A DNA stretch of 64,000 bases from Photobacterium lutimaris (GTDB lineage: Bacteria > Pseudomonadota > Gammaproteobacteria > Enterobacterales > Vibrionaceae): positions 248,001 through 312,000 of the forward strand of contig NZ_PYMH01000006.1 of NCBI RefSeq assembly GCF_003025555.1, read 5' to 3'. The notes under the pieces were generated by a model. The model made no database searches, was not told the DNA's origin, and saw nothing but the letters and a program-made list of their open reading frames with translations. Positions 46,320 through 54,746 of this stretch are shown here, piece by piece; positions within the stretch are counted from its first letter, which is position 1; each line of letters opens with the position of its first letter. A program made the position numbers and the translations under genes.

Positions 46320-47833
46320 TAGAAGCCCTCCCAGTTACCGTCATAATCCCAAGTTTTTTCGACATTGAGGTAGTCTTCACTGCGCAGCCATTCTGGTGGC
46401 TGGTGGTAACCTGCAAACCGTCCACCGTTCCAATCGCCGTGGTACGCATCGGCTTCTGGGTAGTAGAAGAAGTTATGCTGCATCGCCAACAGGGTTTTGC
46501 GTGTCAGGCCTGTTGGGTCTCGTGGATCGGTCTCTTTAACCAGTGCGTGGATCCAGTTGTTCTTGCGGGTATACGGGCAAACCGCAATACAGACCCGGCA
46601 CCCCATGGCCGACTCGGTTGGGCCCTGGCGCCACATGGTCCAGCAACTGTCTTGGTTGAAGTCGAACTTGCGAAACCCCCTGACGACCGCATCGGGTTTA
46701 TCTGCTTTACTGATAGAGCCGCTTGGGCAAGAATCCGCGCAGATTTTGCACTCTTCACAGAAGTGCTTCACCTTGGTATCGATAGGTTTGTCTGGCTCTA
46801 AATCCAGATCGGTGATCACGGCGGCAAGACGGATATTCGGCCCCAGTTCCGGGGTGAGCAAGATGCCATTGCGAGCGGCTTCGCCCATGCCTGCCTGAAT
46901 GGCTAGCGGCGGAACAACAATTTCGTAGTCCGAGCCAGGCCATTGGGGGCGGGCTGCATAGCCTAATTCACCTAAGAAGGCGGCCATCAGGCCAGAGGCA
47001 TTCTTGGCGCGGAAATAGCCATCATAGGAGGTTGAGTAACCGATAGACGCGTACATTGGATCCCAGTTCATTGGGGTGCCGAAGATGATGACGTTCTTCC
47101 AATGTTTCGGAATGCTTTCGTCCCAGTCAGGCATACCGCGCATGGTATTTTTAAACACAAAGCTTGGGTCTAGTTTAGTAATACCGACAATGCTCATACC
47201 GAACTTGAACGCCATTTTCTTGATGAGCTCAGAAGCGTGCTTGGGCGATTTAAACGGTTTGGGCTCGCGTTTTACCCACTGGAAGTCGACCTCGTCGGGA
47301 TGACCCTGCGGTTTAGGTGGGAAGTTACTGCTATTACCTTTTAGGTAAGCGGCGGAATAGGCCCAAGCGAGGGCAAACCGGTCTCGATGTTGCTCGATAT
47401 TCTGTTCGTGCTTGGCTTTTTCTTCGAACGACTGATACATGTCATCCCAGCGTTCTGGGTGACGGGAATAGTATTCTTTGACCCGTTCATTGGGGATATC
47501 ACGCCAGTCTCGGGTCGGTACCCAGCCATTGCTCATGTCTTTGCCTAAGGCGCGGGTACGATGGAACAGAAAGTCGTTCCACTCCGGACGGACCGGTTCA
47601 CTGACCACTTCCATTGTTGGTGGGACATCCACCCGGAAGGGTTCACGGTTGAAATACATGTCTTTGCCCGCTTCGGTACGGCCCCAACCAACATTGGCAT
47701 CGGGATCGCGCCCTAGCACAAAGCCAGCACCGGCTGCTGCCCCGACAGTAGCTGTTGCTGCTGCCACACCACCAAGCTTTAAGAAGTCGCGCCGCGACGT
47801 ATCGGCAACGCCTTGTTCAGTTTTCTCTCTCAC
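46319..47833 (-). CDS. rdhA: Reductive dehalogenase catalytic subunit
   Basis: The 504-residue protein begins with a twin-arginine signal (SRRDFLKLGGVAAATATVG) directing it across the membrane as a folded enzyme. The catalytic domain resembles RdhA proteins, corrinoid-dependent enzymes that remove halogens from organohalides: the LLTPELGPNIRLAAVITDL segment, then two cubane-binding motifs, CEECKICADSCPSGSI near residue 357 and GCRVCIAVCPY near residue 411, the second with an additional cysteine upstream. The GTG/ATG start at 47833 fits the signal. The enzyme is thus probably exported and attached to the membrane by the next gene product. The substrate is not predictable. Corrinoid genes are not in the window. 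Confidence 0.92.
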   Translation of the reverse strand: MREKTEQGVADTSRRDFLKLGGVAAATATVGAAAGAGFVLGRDPDANVGWGRTEAGKDMYFNREPFRVDVPPTMEVVSEPVRPEWNDFLFHRTRALGKDMSNGWVPTRDWRDIPNERVKEYYSRHPERWDDMYQSFEEKAKHEQNIEQHRDRFALAWAYSAAYLKGNSSNFPPKPQGHPDEVDFQWVKREPKPFKSPKHASELIKKMAFKFGMSIVGITKLDPSFVFKNTMRGMPDWDESIPKHWKNVIIFGTPMNWDPMYASIGYSTSYDGYFRAKNASGLMAAFLGELGYAARPQWPGSDYEIVVPPLAIQAGMGEAARNGILLTPELGPNIRLAAVITDLDLEPDKPIDTKVKHFCEECKICADSCPSGSISKADKPDAVVRGFRKFDFNQDSCWTMWRQGPTESAMGCRVCIAVCPYTRKNNWIHALVKETDPRDPTGLTRKTLLAMQHNFFYYPEADAYHGDWNGGRFAGYHQPPEWLRSEDYLNVEKTWDYDGNWEGF

Positions 47834-47849
47834 GTTTGCTCCCTGTGTA

Positions 47850-48989
47850 TTAGGTTAATTCGACAACGTCGAGGCTCATTTTTTTGTTGATGGTATTGAT
47901 AAGCGCTCGATGAGTAATTTTGTAGTGGGCTGATAATTTGTTGAGGTCAACCATGACGTGCTGTGCCTCTGCCCATTGCTCGGTATGGAAATAACAAAGG
48001 AAAAGTTGTTCGAGTCCCCACTCGTCATGCGGCTCAAAGGTCAGTAGTTGCTGTAGATCAGGCTCCAAGTCGTCATAGCGCTTGAGTTCAGCTTTGATGT
48101 GGGTACGGATATTGAGCACATCAAAGTTGTTAGGGGTGACGCTGAGGTATTGATCCAACGCCGCTAAGGCTTCTTCGAGACGGCCCTGTTGATGGGCACA
48201 AATCCCCGCTAGTCGCACCAGTTCTATAGATGAAACGTTGTTATCGAAGGCGCGAGTGATCCAGTTATCAGCTTGATCGTTTGCTCCCAGCGCCAAATAG
48301 CTGCTGGTGGCCGTAATGTAGGTCGATATCAGTGATTGGTCTTTTGAATAGGCCTGCTCTGCATATTGGGCGGCAAGGTCAAATTTGCCTTCTTGGTAAT
48401 ACAGTCCGGCAAGGTTTTGGTATCCGCCGATAAATGCGGGATCGGTGGCGATGCTCTGCTTGAAGTTCTCTTCGGCAAGCTCACTGTTACCCAGATAAAG
48501 ATGGGTGAAGCCAAGGTGGCAGTGCAGTAATGGGTTGTCGGCATTGAGGGCGATCGCTTCTTCAAACATCGATTTTGCCATGTCGTAATCACCTAACTGC
48601 TGGTACACCAAGCCACAGCCAGTTTTGAATTCGTCTTCAGTTAGCAAGTGTTTATGCTTATTGATGGCCACCATCGCGAGCTGACACATTTGTGCGGCCA
48701 TCAGGGTTTCGAACAAAAATTTTAGCTGGGTAGGGGTGAGTTGTAGCTGTGCTATCTCGTCACTCATGACAAAGGTAAAAGCTTCATGCTCTAACCAGTC
48801 GGCATGACTTTGCTCTTGTGCCTCGTCCAAATTCCAATTCGCGTGTTGGCGATGCTGTTTCTTGGGAAACTGTACTTGTAGAAACAACAGGCGCTCATTC
48901 AGCGGTGTTAATACGTCGGCAGGATCAGGGAGCGGTTCAATGTGCCCCTTGATATATTGGTAAAGCTCAATCCACTTACTGCTAATCAT
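47850..48989 (-). CDS. TPR-repeat protein, first gene of the reductive dehalogenase cluster
   Basis: The 379-residue cytoplasmic protein contains about seven tetratricopeptide repeats from residue 100 onwards, for example ADNPLLHCHLGFTHLYLGNS and IGGYQNLAGLYYQEGKFDLA. TPR proteins act as protein scaffolds or chaperone adaptors. Its stop lies 16 bases before the rdhA start, so it is almost certainly in the same operon and may help to mature or export the dehalogenase, although no TPR partner is a standard part of rdh operons that I can recall. The ATG at 48989 has AAGGACACTCGG upstream; the longer frame from 49019 has no support. Confidence 0.8.
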   Translation of the reverse strand: MISSKWIELYQYIKGHIEPLPDPADVLTPLNERLLFLQVQFPKKQHRQHANWNLDEAQEQSHADWLEHEAFTFVMSDEIAQLQLTPTQLKFLFETLMAAQMCQLAMVAINKHKHLLTEDEFKTGCGLVYQQLGDYDMAKSMFEEAIALNADNPLLHCHLGFTHLYLGNSELAEENFKQSIATDPAFIGGYQNLAGLYYQEGKFDLAAQYAEQAYSKDQSLISTYITATSSYLALGANDQADNWITRAFDNNVSSIELVRLAGICAHQQGRLEEALAALDQYLSVTPNNFDVLNIRTHIKAELKRYDDLEPDLQQLLTFEPHDEWGLEQLFLCYFHTEQWAEAQHVMVDLNKLSAHYKITHRALINTINKKMSLDVVELT

Positions 48990-49096
48990 CCGAGTGTCCT
49001 TGGTGAAAGATGAGCTCAAGTATTGTGGAATCAGTAAATGGTCAAAAGGTATAAATTCTCCCGTTTTAGGTAGAAAATGTCCCTTTGGTCTCTATT

Positions 49097-49110
49097 ATGA
49101 TTTTGATCAA
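49097..49110 (-). promoter_or_regulatory. FNR box upstream of the reductive dehalogenase operon
   Basis: On the minus strand the sequence is TTGAT-CAAA-ATCAT, nine of ten bases of the FNR consensus TTGAT-N4-ATCAA. It is centred about 115 bp before the first gene of the cluster and would fit activation from -41.5 if transcription starts near 49062. Anaerobic induction is thus expected. Confidence 0.75.
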
Positions 49111-49127
49111 TAGATTTTATAGGAATG

Positions 49128-49154
49128 AAAGGGCTAAATAACTCTTAGCCCTTT
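49128..49154 (-). terminator. Hairpin terminator-like structure after the CBM48 gene
   Basis: AAAGGGCTAA, seven bases, TTAGCCCTTT: a perfect 10-bp stem between the minus-strand CBM48 gene and the dehalogenase promoter; only a short T tail follows on the minus strand. Confidence 0.65.
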
Positions 49155-49181
49155 GTATTTATTGGTAAATATTTCTAAGTG

Positions 49182-49487
49182 TTACAAGTTGCTGTGTGTT
49201 GATAGCAGCCCATTGTCACTGCCGAAACTATTTTGAACATAGTCATCTGCACTCGGATCGTTTTCCCACTCTGACCCATTAATTAAATATCGGAATTGAT
49301 ACTGACTATCTTTGGGCAGACGTAACTTCAAGCTGAAGATTTTCTTCTTATTGAGCTTCAGCGGGGTTGCTTGCCAGTGGGTAAAGTCACCTGAAACAGC
49401 CACTGTTTCTATTGTACTTTCCCCTTTGGGCCACTCGAAGGTCACTTCCACTTCATCTTTGGTTTTAAAAAAGCGTTTTTTAATCAT
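49182..49487 (-). CDS. Isoamylase early-set (AMPK-type CBM48) single-domain protein
   Basis: The 101-residue protein is just one carbohydrate-binding-type domain of the AMPK/isoamylase E-set class: VEVTFEWPKGESTIETVAVS, GDFTHWQATPL, then FSLKLRLPKDSQYQFRYLIN and WENDPSADDYVQN. Such domains bind glycogen or starch in larger enzymes, but here no enzyme is attached. The ATG at 49487 has CAAGGAGTGA before it. The gene is alone, followed by a hairpin. GGTGCA-rich dyads lie in its upstream region. Confidence 0.85.
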   Translation of the reverse strand: MIKKRFFKTKDEVEVTFEWPKGESTIETVAVSGDFTHWQATPLKLNKKKIFSLKLRLPKDSQYQFRYLINGSEWENDPSADDYVQNSFGSDNGLLSTHSNL

Positions 49488-49572
49488 TTTCACTCCTTGG
49501 AAAAAAGCCACTGGAGAGAAACAAGCAAATTAAGTGCCAATAATCATAGGGTTAGTTGGTAGTCGGGGCTGG

Positions 49573-49660
49573 GTGTGCACTGGTTAAGATGAAGAGTTAT
49601 GCTCTACAGTGGTGCATTATTGCACCGAATTTGTGCAGTTTCATTTTCAGTGGTGCACCA
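49573..49660. promoter_or_regulatory. Cluster of GGTGCA dyads upstream of the CBM48 gene
   Basis: GGTGCA-TTAT-TGCACC at 49611-49626 is a perfect dyad, TGGTGCACCA at 49651-49660 is a palindrome, and GTGTGCAC near 49573 and TTGTGCAG near 49631 are further half-sites. Together they form a dense set of related sites between the XRE regulator gene and the CBM48 gene. The binding protein is unknown; the nearby XRE regulator is one candidate. Confidence 0.5.
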
Positions 49661-49669
49661 ATAACGCTC

Positions 49670-50455
49670 TCACTTATCAGTTAAGGGAGCGCGGTTTTGT
49701 AAAGGTAGGATAGCGGGTAACTCATCATGGAAAGCGCCTTTTGCCGCCATAAAACCAAACGTAAAGGGCGTAACTGCCAAACCTTCGCGAGAACGTAAAT
49801 CTTGGCTCTCACGCAGTAAGTTAAACAACCAATCATCTAATTTATGGATGACTTCCTGAAACTCTTCATCGGTGAGTTCTGCTTTCAATGTAATAAGAAA
49901 AGCATCTTGATCGGTAGCGGGAATATTAATGACTCGCTCTTGCAGGCGGGTTAGCACCTGGCGGGTAAAAAACTCTGGAAACTTCGAACCTTTTTCGAAT
50001 GCAGTATGGGTTGGGACGCAGAGCTTAATTCCGTTATTTAGTCCCAACACGATTAGTCCTACCTTCTCTAACCGCCTTAAATAGCGGTGAACCGATGCTT
50101 GGTCTAGCTGGTAATTGCTAGCGATTTGTTCGACGCTTTGATGCTCAGTCAGTTTGGTCCAAAACGTAAACAAGGCAGGGCAATCCCAAAATGCTTGATC
50201 CTGCTCTGTGGTGAACAATGGAATGTTAAACAGGTTGTTCTCTGCCTCTTCGAGCAGTTTAGAAAGCGGCATCTCAATGATGTTGCAGATGGCGATCAGC
50301 CTTTGCATTGAAAGGGGTTGTTGATTGTTCAGCAAGCGCTTGATGCTGACCTCTGAAATATTTAGTCGGGTTGATAGCCCCCTGTAGGTAATGTGCTTTC
50401 GTTTGAGTTCCTTTTTTAACTGTCGGCATACCTCGAGGGATAATTGATCGTCCAT
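49670..50455 (-). CDS. XRE-family regulator with a second winged-helix-like domain
   Basis: The 261-residue protein starts with a Cro/CI-type helix-turn-helix (residues 10-65: ITYRGLSTRLNISEVSIKRL) and has a second DNA-binding-like region around residues 100-140 (VEQIASNYQLDQASVHRYLR followed by RLEKVGLIVLG) that resembles a winged helix. The remaining part is helical. No specific family was recognised. The ATG at 50455 follows GGAAGAAC. It is divergent from the MFS transporter gene at 50645 with 189 bases between, which makes that transporter a plausible target; it may also act on the GGTGCA sites downstream of its own gene. Confidence 0.75.
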   Translation of the reverse strand: MDDQLSLEVCRQLKKELKRKHITYRGLSTRLNISEVSIKRLLNNQQPLSMQRLIAICNIIEMPLSKLLEEAENNLFNIPLFTTEQDQAFWDCPALFTFWTKLTEHQSVEQIASNYQLDQASVHRYLRRLEKVGLIVLGLNNGIKLCVPTHTAFEKGSKFPEFFTRQVLTRLQERVINIPATDQDAFLITLKAELTDEEFQEVIHKLDDWLFNLLRESQDLRSREGLAVTPFTFGFMAAKGAFHDELPAILPLQNRAPLTDK

Positions 50456-50644
50456 TGTTCTTCCATCTCTCTTGCATAATTTCGTTGAGTCGCTTTGTCG
50501 AGTAGCGTCGTTGCCAGCTTCCGCTCCAGAGTATCGTTGCGTGATACTCTATTGGTCATTATACGGCACTTTTCCGTTATAAATTGCACTTAAGGATCAT
50601 TATGAGAACCTTTCTGGTGTTATCACAGGACGTGGAGAAAAAAC

Positions 50645-51928
50645 GTGACGAGGGAAGCACTGACTAGGCGCTATGCCATTCACCAAGCAATGCACTGGAT
50701 GATTACCGGAATTTCTATTCCTATTCTGGTTCTGCTGTTTCAATCAAGAGGGCTGAGCCTACAAGACATTGGCTTTGTGATGGCGGTGTGGGTTGGCAGC
50801 ACCGCGTTATTAGAAGTGCCGCTAGGGGGTGTCGCAGACAGATACGGCCGTAAAACAACGTATTTGCTGTCGCTCCTTGTTAACATAATGGGATGTTGTG
50901 TCTTATTTTATGCTGCTGGACTTGGACCCTTGCTGGTGGCAGCATTATTTCTTGGCGCGTCTCGGGCTATCTACTCCGGCACTCTCGATGCGTGGTTCTA
51001 CGATAGCTTTCAGCTTTGCCTTGTCGCGGACTCTGATAATTTAGGGCGCACACTGACCTTTCATAAGGCGCAAGCGTGGGTGAACATATCCGTGACGGTG
51101 GGCTTGGCAGCAGGCTCCGTGTTTGGCGGTTGGTTACCAGACTATATGGCAAGTTCGGGCGTTGAAATAGCAAGTATATATGATGCCAATATTGCCGTGG
51201 TGATTGCTGCAAATATTGTGCTGCTGGCTATCACGCTCAGGTTGATTAACGAGGCGGGCGATCAAGGCCATTCAGTCCAAGCGGAATTCATGTGTTTCAG
51301 GACATCCTTTGGGGTAATCACAAAGGCATTTTCCCACGCTGTTATCAGAAGATTGATGCAAACCACTATCGTATACGGTGCTGTGCTAAGCAGTGTCGAG
51401 ACGTTCTGGCAGCCTTACTTGTTGGGGGTGATGCAACATTCAGCGGGCACCAACGTGGGCGTGGATAACATAACGGCGTTCGGTGTGATCGCAGGTTTGT
51501 ACTTTTTCATGTCGTCACTGTCGTCATTGTGCTCTATTCGCTTGTTGACCTTCGTAGGCGGCTCGCATAAAACCCTGCTATTCGCCACTCGGCTGTTCTC
51601 TGGTGCTGTTTTGATCATGATGGCAAATAGCAGTGACACAATGTCTTTCTCCGCACTGTATTTGCTGTTCTTCTTCTGTTTCACCTTAGGGAATAGTTCA
51701 CAGAGTGTGCTGATCAATGACAACACGGAGGCCCGGCATCGATCAACCATGCTATCGGTTAGCTCATTGATGGTAACCAGTGGTGCGGTATGTGCGTCAT
51801 TACTGTTTGGGGTTGTGTCAGAGCATTATGGCATTTCACTTAGTTGGGTGATGTGTGGAGTAGGGCTGATGGCCTCCTCGGTACTGTTTGTCTTCATGCC
51901 TGAACAGCGAGAGTTAGCCACGAGATAG
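50645..51928 (+). CDS. Major facilitator superfamily transporter
   Basis: The 427-residue inner-membrane protein has twelve hydrophobic segments with the MFS signature loop between helices 2 and 3 (GGVADRYGRKTTYLLSLL). It begins TREALTRRYAIHQAMHWMI. A small number of charged residues within helices and the lack of a long central loop suggest a drug- or metabolite-efflux type. The GTG at 50645 is the start, preceded by GGAGAAAAAAC. It is divergent from the XRE-family regulator. Substrate unknown. A hairpin separates it from the converging CARF nuclease. Confidence 0.88.
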   Translation: MTREALTRRYAIHQAMHWMITGISIPILVLLFQSRGLSLQDIGFVMAVWVGSTALLEVPLGGVADRYGRKTTYLLSLLVNIMGCCVLFYAAGLGPLLVAALFLGASRAIYSGTLDAWFYDSFQLCLVADSDNLGRTLTFHKAQAWVNISVTVGLAAGSVFGGWLPDYMASSGVEIASIYDANIAVVIAANIVLLAITLRLINEAGDQGHSVQAEFMCFRTSFGVITKAFSHAVIRRLMQTTIVYGAVLSSVETFWQPYLLGVMQHSAGTNVGVDNITAFGVIAGLYFFMSSLSSLCSIRLLTFVGGSHKTLLFATRLFSGAVLIMMANSSDTMSFSALYLLFFFCFTLGNSSQSVLINDNTEARHRSTMLSVSSLMVTSGAVCASLLFGVVSEHYGISLSWVMCGVGLMASSVLFVFMPEQRELATR

Positions 51929-51946
51929 TTCACCGGGCAAAGAAAA

Positions 51947-51971
51947 GGGCGTGGTCTTTGCAACCGCGCCC
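51947..51971. terminator. Bidirectional terminator between the MFS gene and the CARF nuclease gene
   Basis: GGGCGTGGT, seven bases, ACCGCGCCC (one wobble pair) flanked by AAGAAAA and CCTCTTG. On the minus strand the stem is followed by a T-rich tail, making it a good terminator for the nuclease gene. Confidence 0.75.
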
Positions 51972-52010
51972 CTCTTGTTATGTGATTAGCTTTTTCTTGC
52001 TAGTTTTACA

Positions 52011-53177
52011 CTAGGCAATATTGTGGCTCTGGCCACCGGCATCTTTGAACCAGCTATGAAGATGGGTTTGTAGATCGCCGAGTTGATCGGGGCCGATAAT
52101 CGCAAGGCCAAGATCTTGGGCGCGAACCAGGTCGTGATGGCGCAATGGACGGAAGCTAACCAGCATCGCACGGGCCTGCAGGCCGCCAAGCAGATCACGC
52201 AGTGATTCCAGTTTGTACAGGGTGTCGTCACCGTCGTCACGCATTCCCTTGGTTTTACATTCGATAATATGAAGTTTGTTGTTCACCACGGTTGCGACAT
52301 CAAGCTCGTTACGGACTTCTCGGTCGCCAATTTGACGGTAAACCTGAACACCGAGCGAGTGGTCTTGAATAGTCGGAAGATCACTCTGGATAGCGCGGAC
52401 AGTGCTGTGTACCAGGTTCTCCAGCCATTCGCCATTGGCAAAGCGGCGAGCTTCTTCATGCTTGAAGGTCAGGATGCCGTTATGGTAAGTCGCCAGACCG
52501 GTTTCTTCCAAATCGTTGAGTAGCATACCCAGCTCTTTGTAGCCTTGTTGCTTCTCGCTCAGCCCAACATCGAGCTTTTGCTCCTTGCGACAAGTTGTCG
52601 CCAAGTAGTTGAGGGTAGCAAGACCAGGACCAAGCTCAAGGGCAGAGCTTGCCCAGCGTTGGCCCAATTCCCACAGTTGATCGTTGAGCTCCTCAGGAAC
52701 CAGATTTTCCGGTAGTTCACAGCGAGCACCAAAAATGGTTAAGTAATCGGCTAGCTGGATGCGGTCTTCGACTTGCTGTTGTTCACGGTCTGCTGGGTAT
52801 AGCCAGCACATTTCATCACTGAAAGGTTCAATCACATAAATTGGCCAGTGGTAGGTGCGAAAGACTTCATAGGCTGATAACAAGCGGTGACGTAAGCCGC
52901 AGCTGGCATTGAACCAAATTTCGGTTTGCGCCGCTTTGAGTGTTTCAGCCAGTTCGATAATACGCGCACGAATGCTGGTGATGTTGATGGAATCAGGGAT
53001 GATGAAAAATTCAGCTTTAATATTACGTGGTAGCAGAATAGATGATAGGCGGTCGTATTGTTCCTGCTGGGCTTCCGTACCGATAAAAATCATCTTATCG
53101 GCTGGGACGCCGTGATCGAGAAGAGGGGTGATCAGTCTTACGGGGTCCTGATCGATAATGCCAACATGTGTAATCAT
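52011..53177 (-). CDS. DUF1887-family CARF nuclease (Card1/Can2-like), VC1899 homologue
   Basis: The 388-residue protein fits DUF1887. The N-terminal half is a CARF domain (MITHVGIIDQDPVRLITPLL, TEIWFNASCGLRHRLL). A middle winged-helix-like region follows, and the C-terminal half is a PD-(D/E)xK nuclease domain with REVRNELDVATVVNN and LHIIECKTKG, giving the metal-binding D...ExK residues. CARF-nucleases of the Card1/Can2 group are switched on by cyclic oligoadenylates made by type III CRISPR systems; a homologue of known structure is V. cholerae VC1899. The ATG at 53177 follows AAGGATAATT on the minus strand. No CRISPR or cyclase gene is present in the window. Confidence 0.88.
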   Translation of the reverse strand: MITHVGIIDQDPVRLITPLLDHGVPADKMIFIGTEAQQEQYDRLSSILLPRNIKAEFFIIPDSINITSIRARIIELAETLKAAQTEIWFNASCGLRHRLLSAYEVFRTYHWPIYVIEPFSDEMCWLYPADREQQQVEDRIQLADYLTIFGARCELPENLVPEELNDQLWELGQRWASSALELGPGLATLNYLATTCRKEQKLDVGLSEKQQGYKELGMLLNDLEETGLATYHNGILTFKHEEARRFANGEWLENLVHSTVRAIQSDLPTIQDHSLGVQVYRQIGDREVRNELDVATVVNNKLHIIECKTKGMRDDGDDTLYKLESLRDLLGGLQARAMLVSFRPLRHHDLVRAQDLGLAIIGPDQLGDLQTHLHSWFKDAGGQSHNIA

Positions 53178-53643
53178 AATTATCCTTAAGCGTTTTCTGT
53201 GACTGTGCCGGCTCATCGATAATGGGGTACAAAAGTTGGCCCAGCGTATTCGTCAATCAGTGGCGCTTTTTATTTATCATACTTATTATATGCGGACAGT
53301 GTTCAATAAAATCAAGTCGCATTGTTGCGTATGCCCATATTATTTCAGTTTGATACTCTGTTCTGGGAGCCATTTGGCCAACCAGATCATTGAAAACATA
53401 CCCCAAATCACTTCAAGGTGTGTGGTTCAGTGTGCATCGTTTGGGTATAAACTAATTGAATAAATTCAAAGAAATGTCTGGGCTGTGTCATTGTTTGTCA
53501 GGGTGAATGAAATTTTGTTCCCTATATGGCGCATATAATGGCAGAAAATTGTGTGACCGACGGTAGCCTGCTGCTTTGTTGCAGGAAAAGCATTGAAATT
53601 ATTACGTTGTCGGTGACAATAGGCTGTTGCCCTAATAACCAGA
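53178..53643. other. Intergenic region with a small palindromic element
   Basis: No gene is supported here. At 53398-53448 ATACCCCAAA and the inverted TTTGGGTAT bound about 50 bases, and the left arm ATACCCCAAATCACTTCAAG is a copy of the dispersed motif. The region also holds the promoter of treR; an open frame at 53236-53463 lacks any support. Confidence 0.5.
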
Positions 53644-54594
53644 ATGATGATGACCCAAAAACTTACAATCCTTGATATTGCCAAGCTGGCAGGAGTTGGC
53701 AAATCAACCGTTTCCCGCGTACTCACTAATGATCCGAAGGTTAAACCCGCGACTAGGGAGAAAGTCGAGCAGGTGATCCGAGAGTCCGGTTATGTGCCGT
53801 CCAAGTCAGCCCAAGCGATGCGGGGGGGGAGCGCCAAGGTGGTGGGGATCATTCTGTCTCGCTTGGATTCACCGTCTGAAAACAAAGCGGTCAGTGGTAT
53901 CCTCGATGTGATCTACCAAGCGGGCTATGACGCCGTGATCATGGAAAGCCAGTTCAGCGCTGACAAGACCAACGAGCATCTGGCCGTGTTGCAAAAACGC
54001 AATGTTGATGGGGTGATTGTGTTTGGTTTTTCGGGCTGCGATCTTTCCAGTATCGAAAACCTCGGCCATAAAGCGGTTGTGATCGCCTCTGATACCGATA
54101 CCATTTCTTCGGTTGACTATGATCATCAAGGCTTGATTGAACTGGCGATGGATAAGCTGGTTTCAAATGGCAAGCAAGCCATCAGTTATATTGGGGTTGA
54201 TGAGTCTGACCGGACAACGGGTTTACTTCGCCTCAATGCCTACCTTGAACGCTGCCGTAAACTGGGTATTGAACCTCGCTATCAAACTGGGCAGCTGAGC
54301 TACGACAGCGCCTACCATATTACCGACCAAGTGCTAGGGGCTGGTACCGAGGCGATAGTCTGTGCCAGTGATACCTTGGCAATGGGGGTAGCCAAGCGTT
54401 TGCAGGAACTTGGCCGTACTGACATTCAAGTCTCCGGCGTAGGAGCGACGGATCTTCTGTCGTTTTTGTTCCCGAACACCTTCAGCATTGACCCTGGCTA
54501 TTTTGAGGCAGGCAAAGTGTCCGCGCAGTTGCTGATCAAGCAGTTATCCGGCCAGAAATACATTACCCACCTGATCCAGCAAGCTTCGTATTAA
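53644..54594 (+). CDS. treR: Trehalose repressor, LacI family
   Basis: The 316-residue protein has the LacI-type helix-turn-helix at its start (TILDIAKLAGVGKSTVSRVL) with hinge region and a periplasmic-binding-protein-like core, as in TreR, the repressor that responds to trehalose-6-phosphate. The length and the position directly before treB and treC match the known regulon; the operators 54691 and 54747 are TreR-type. The start may be any of three ATG codons at 53644-53652, and no strong ribosome binding site decides. Confidence 0.92.
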   Translation: MMMTQKLTILDIAKLAGVGKSTVSRVLTNDPKVKPATREKVEQVIRESGYVPSKSAQAMRGGSAKVVGIILSRLDSPSENKAVSGILDVIYQAGYDAVIMESQFSADKTNEHLAVLQKRNVDGVIVFGFSGCDLSSIENLGHKAVVIASDTDTISSVDYDHQGLIELAMDKLVSNGKQAISYIGVDESDRTTGLLRLNAYLERCRKLGIEPRYQTGQLSYDSAYHITDQVLGAGTEAIVCASDTLAMGVAKRLQELGRTDIQVSGVGATDLLSFLFPNTFSIDPGYFEAGKVSAQLLIKQLSGQKYITHLIQQASY

Positions 54595-54690
54595 GTTGGA
54601 ACCCAAGGTCGATCAATAGGCTATCAAGCCGGATCTAAATCACATTTTCGCTACTAACCTATAGGTACAGGGTGTGAACTGATTCACGTA

Positions 54691-54706
54691 ATGGGAATGT
54701 TCCCAT
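54691..54706 (+). promoter_or_regulatory. TreR operator 1 of treBC
   Basis: ATGGGAA-TG-TTCCCAT is a dyad with perfect 7-bp arms and matches the GGGAA-N2-TTCCC pattern of TreR operators. It lies 97 bp after the treR stop. Confidence 0.88.
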
Positions 54707-54746
54707 TTTCATCAGTTAGGGGATCTGAGAGTATTCTTACTATCGA

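Noticed and set aside
52011..53177. Part of a CRISPR-Cas locus
   Set aside because: The CARF nuclease has neither cas genes nor a CRISPR array near it in this window.
53236..53463. 75-residue frame on the plus strand
   Set aside because: It overlaps the palindromic element, has no ribosome binding site and no recognisable protein features.
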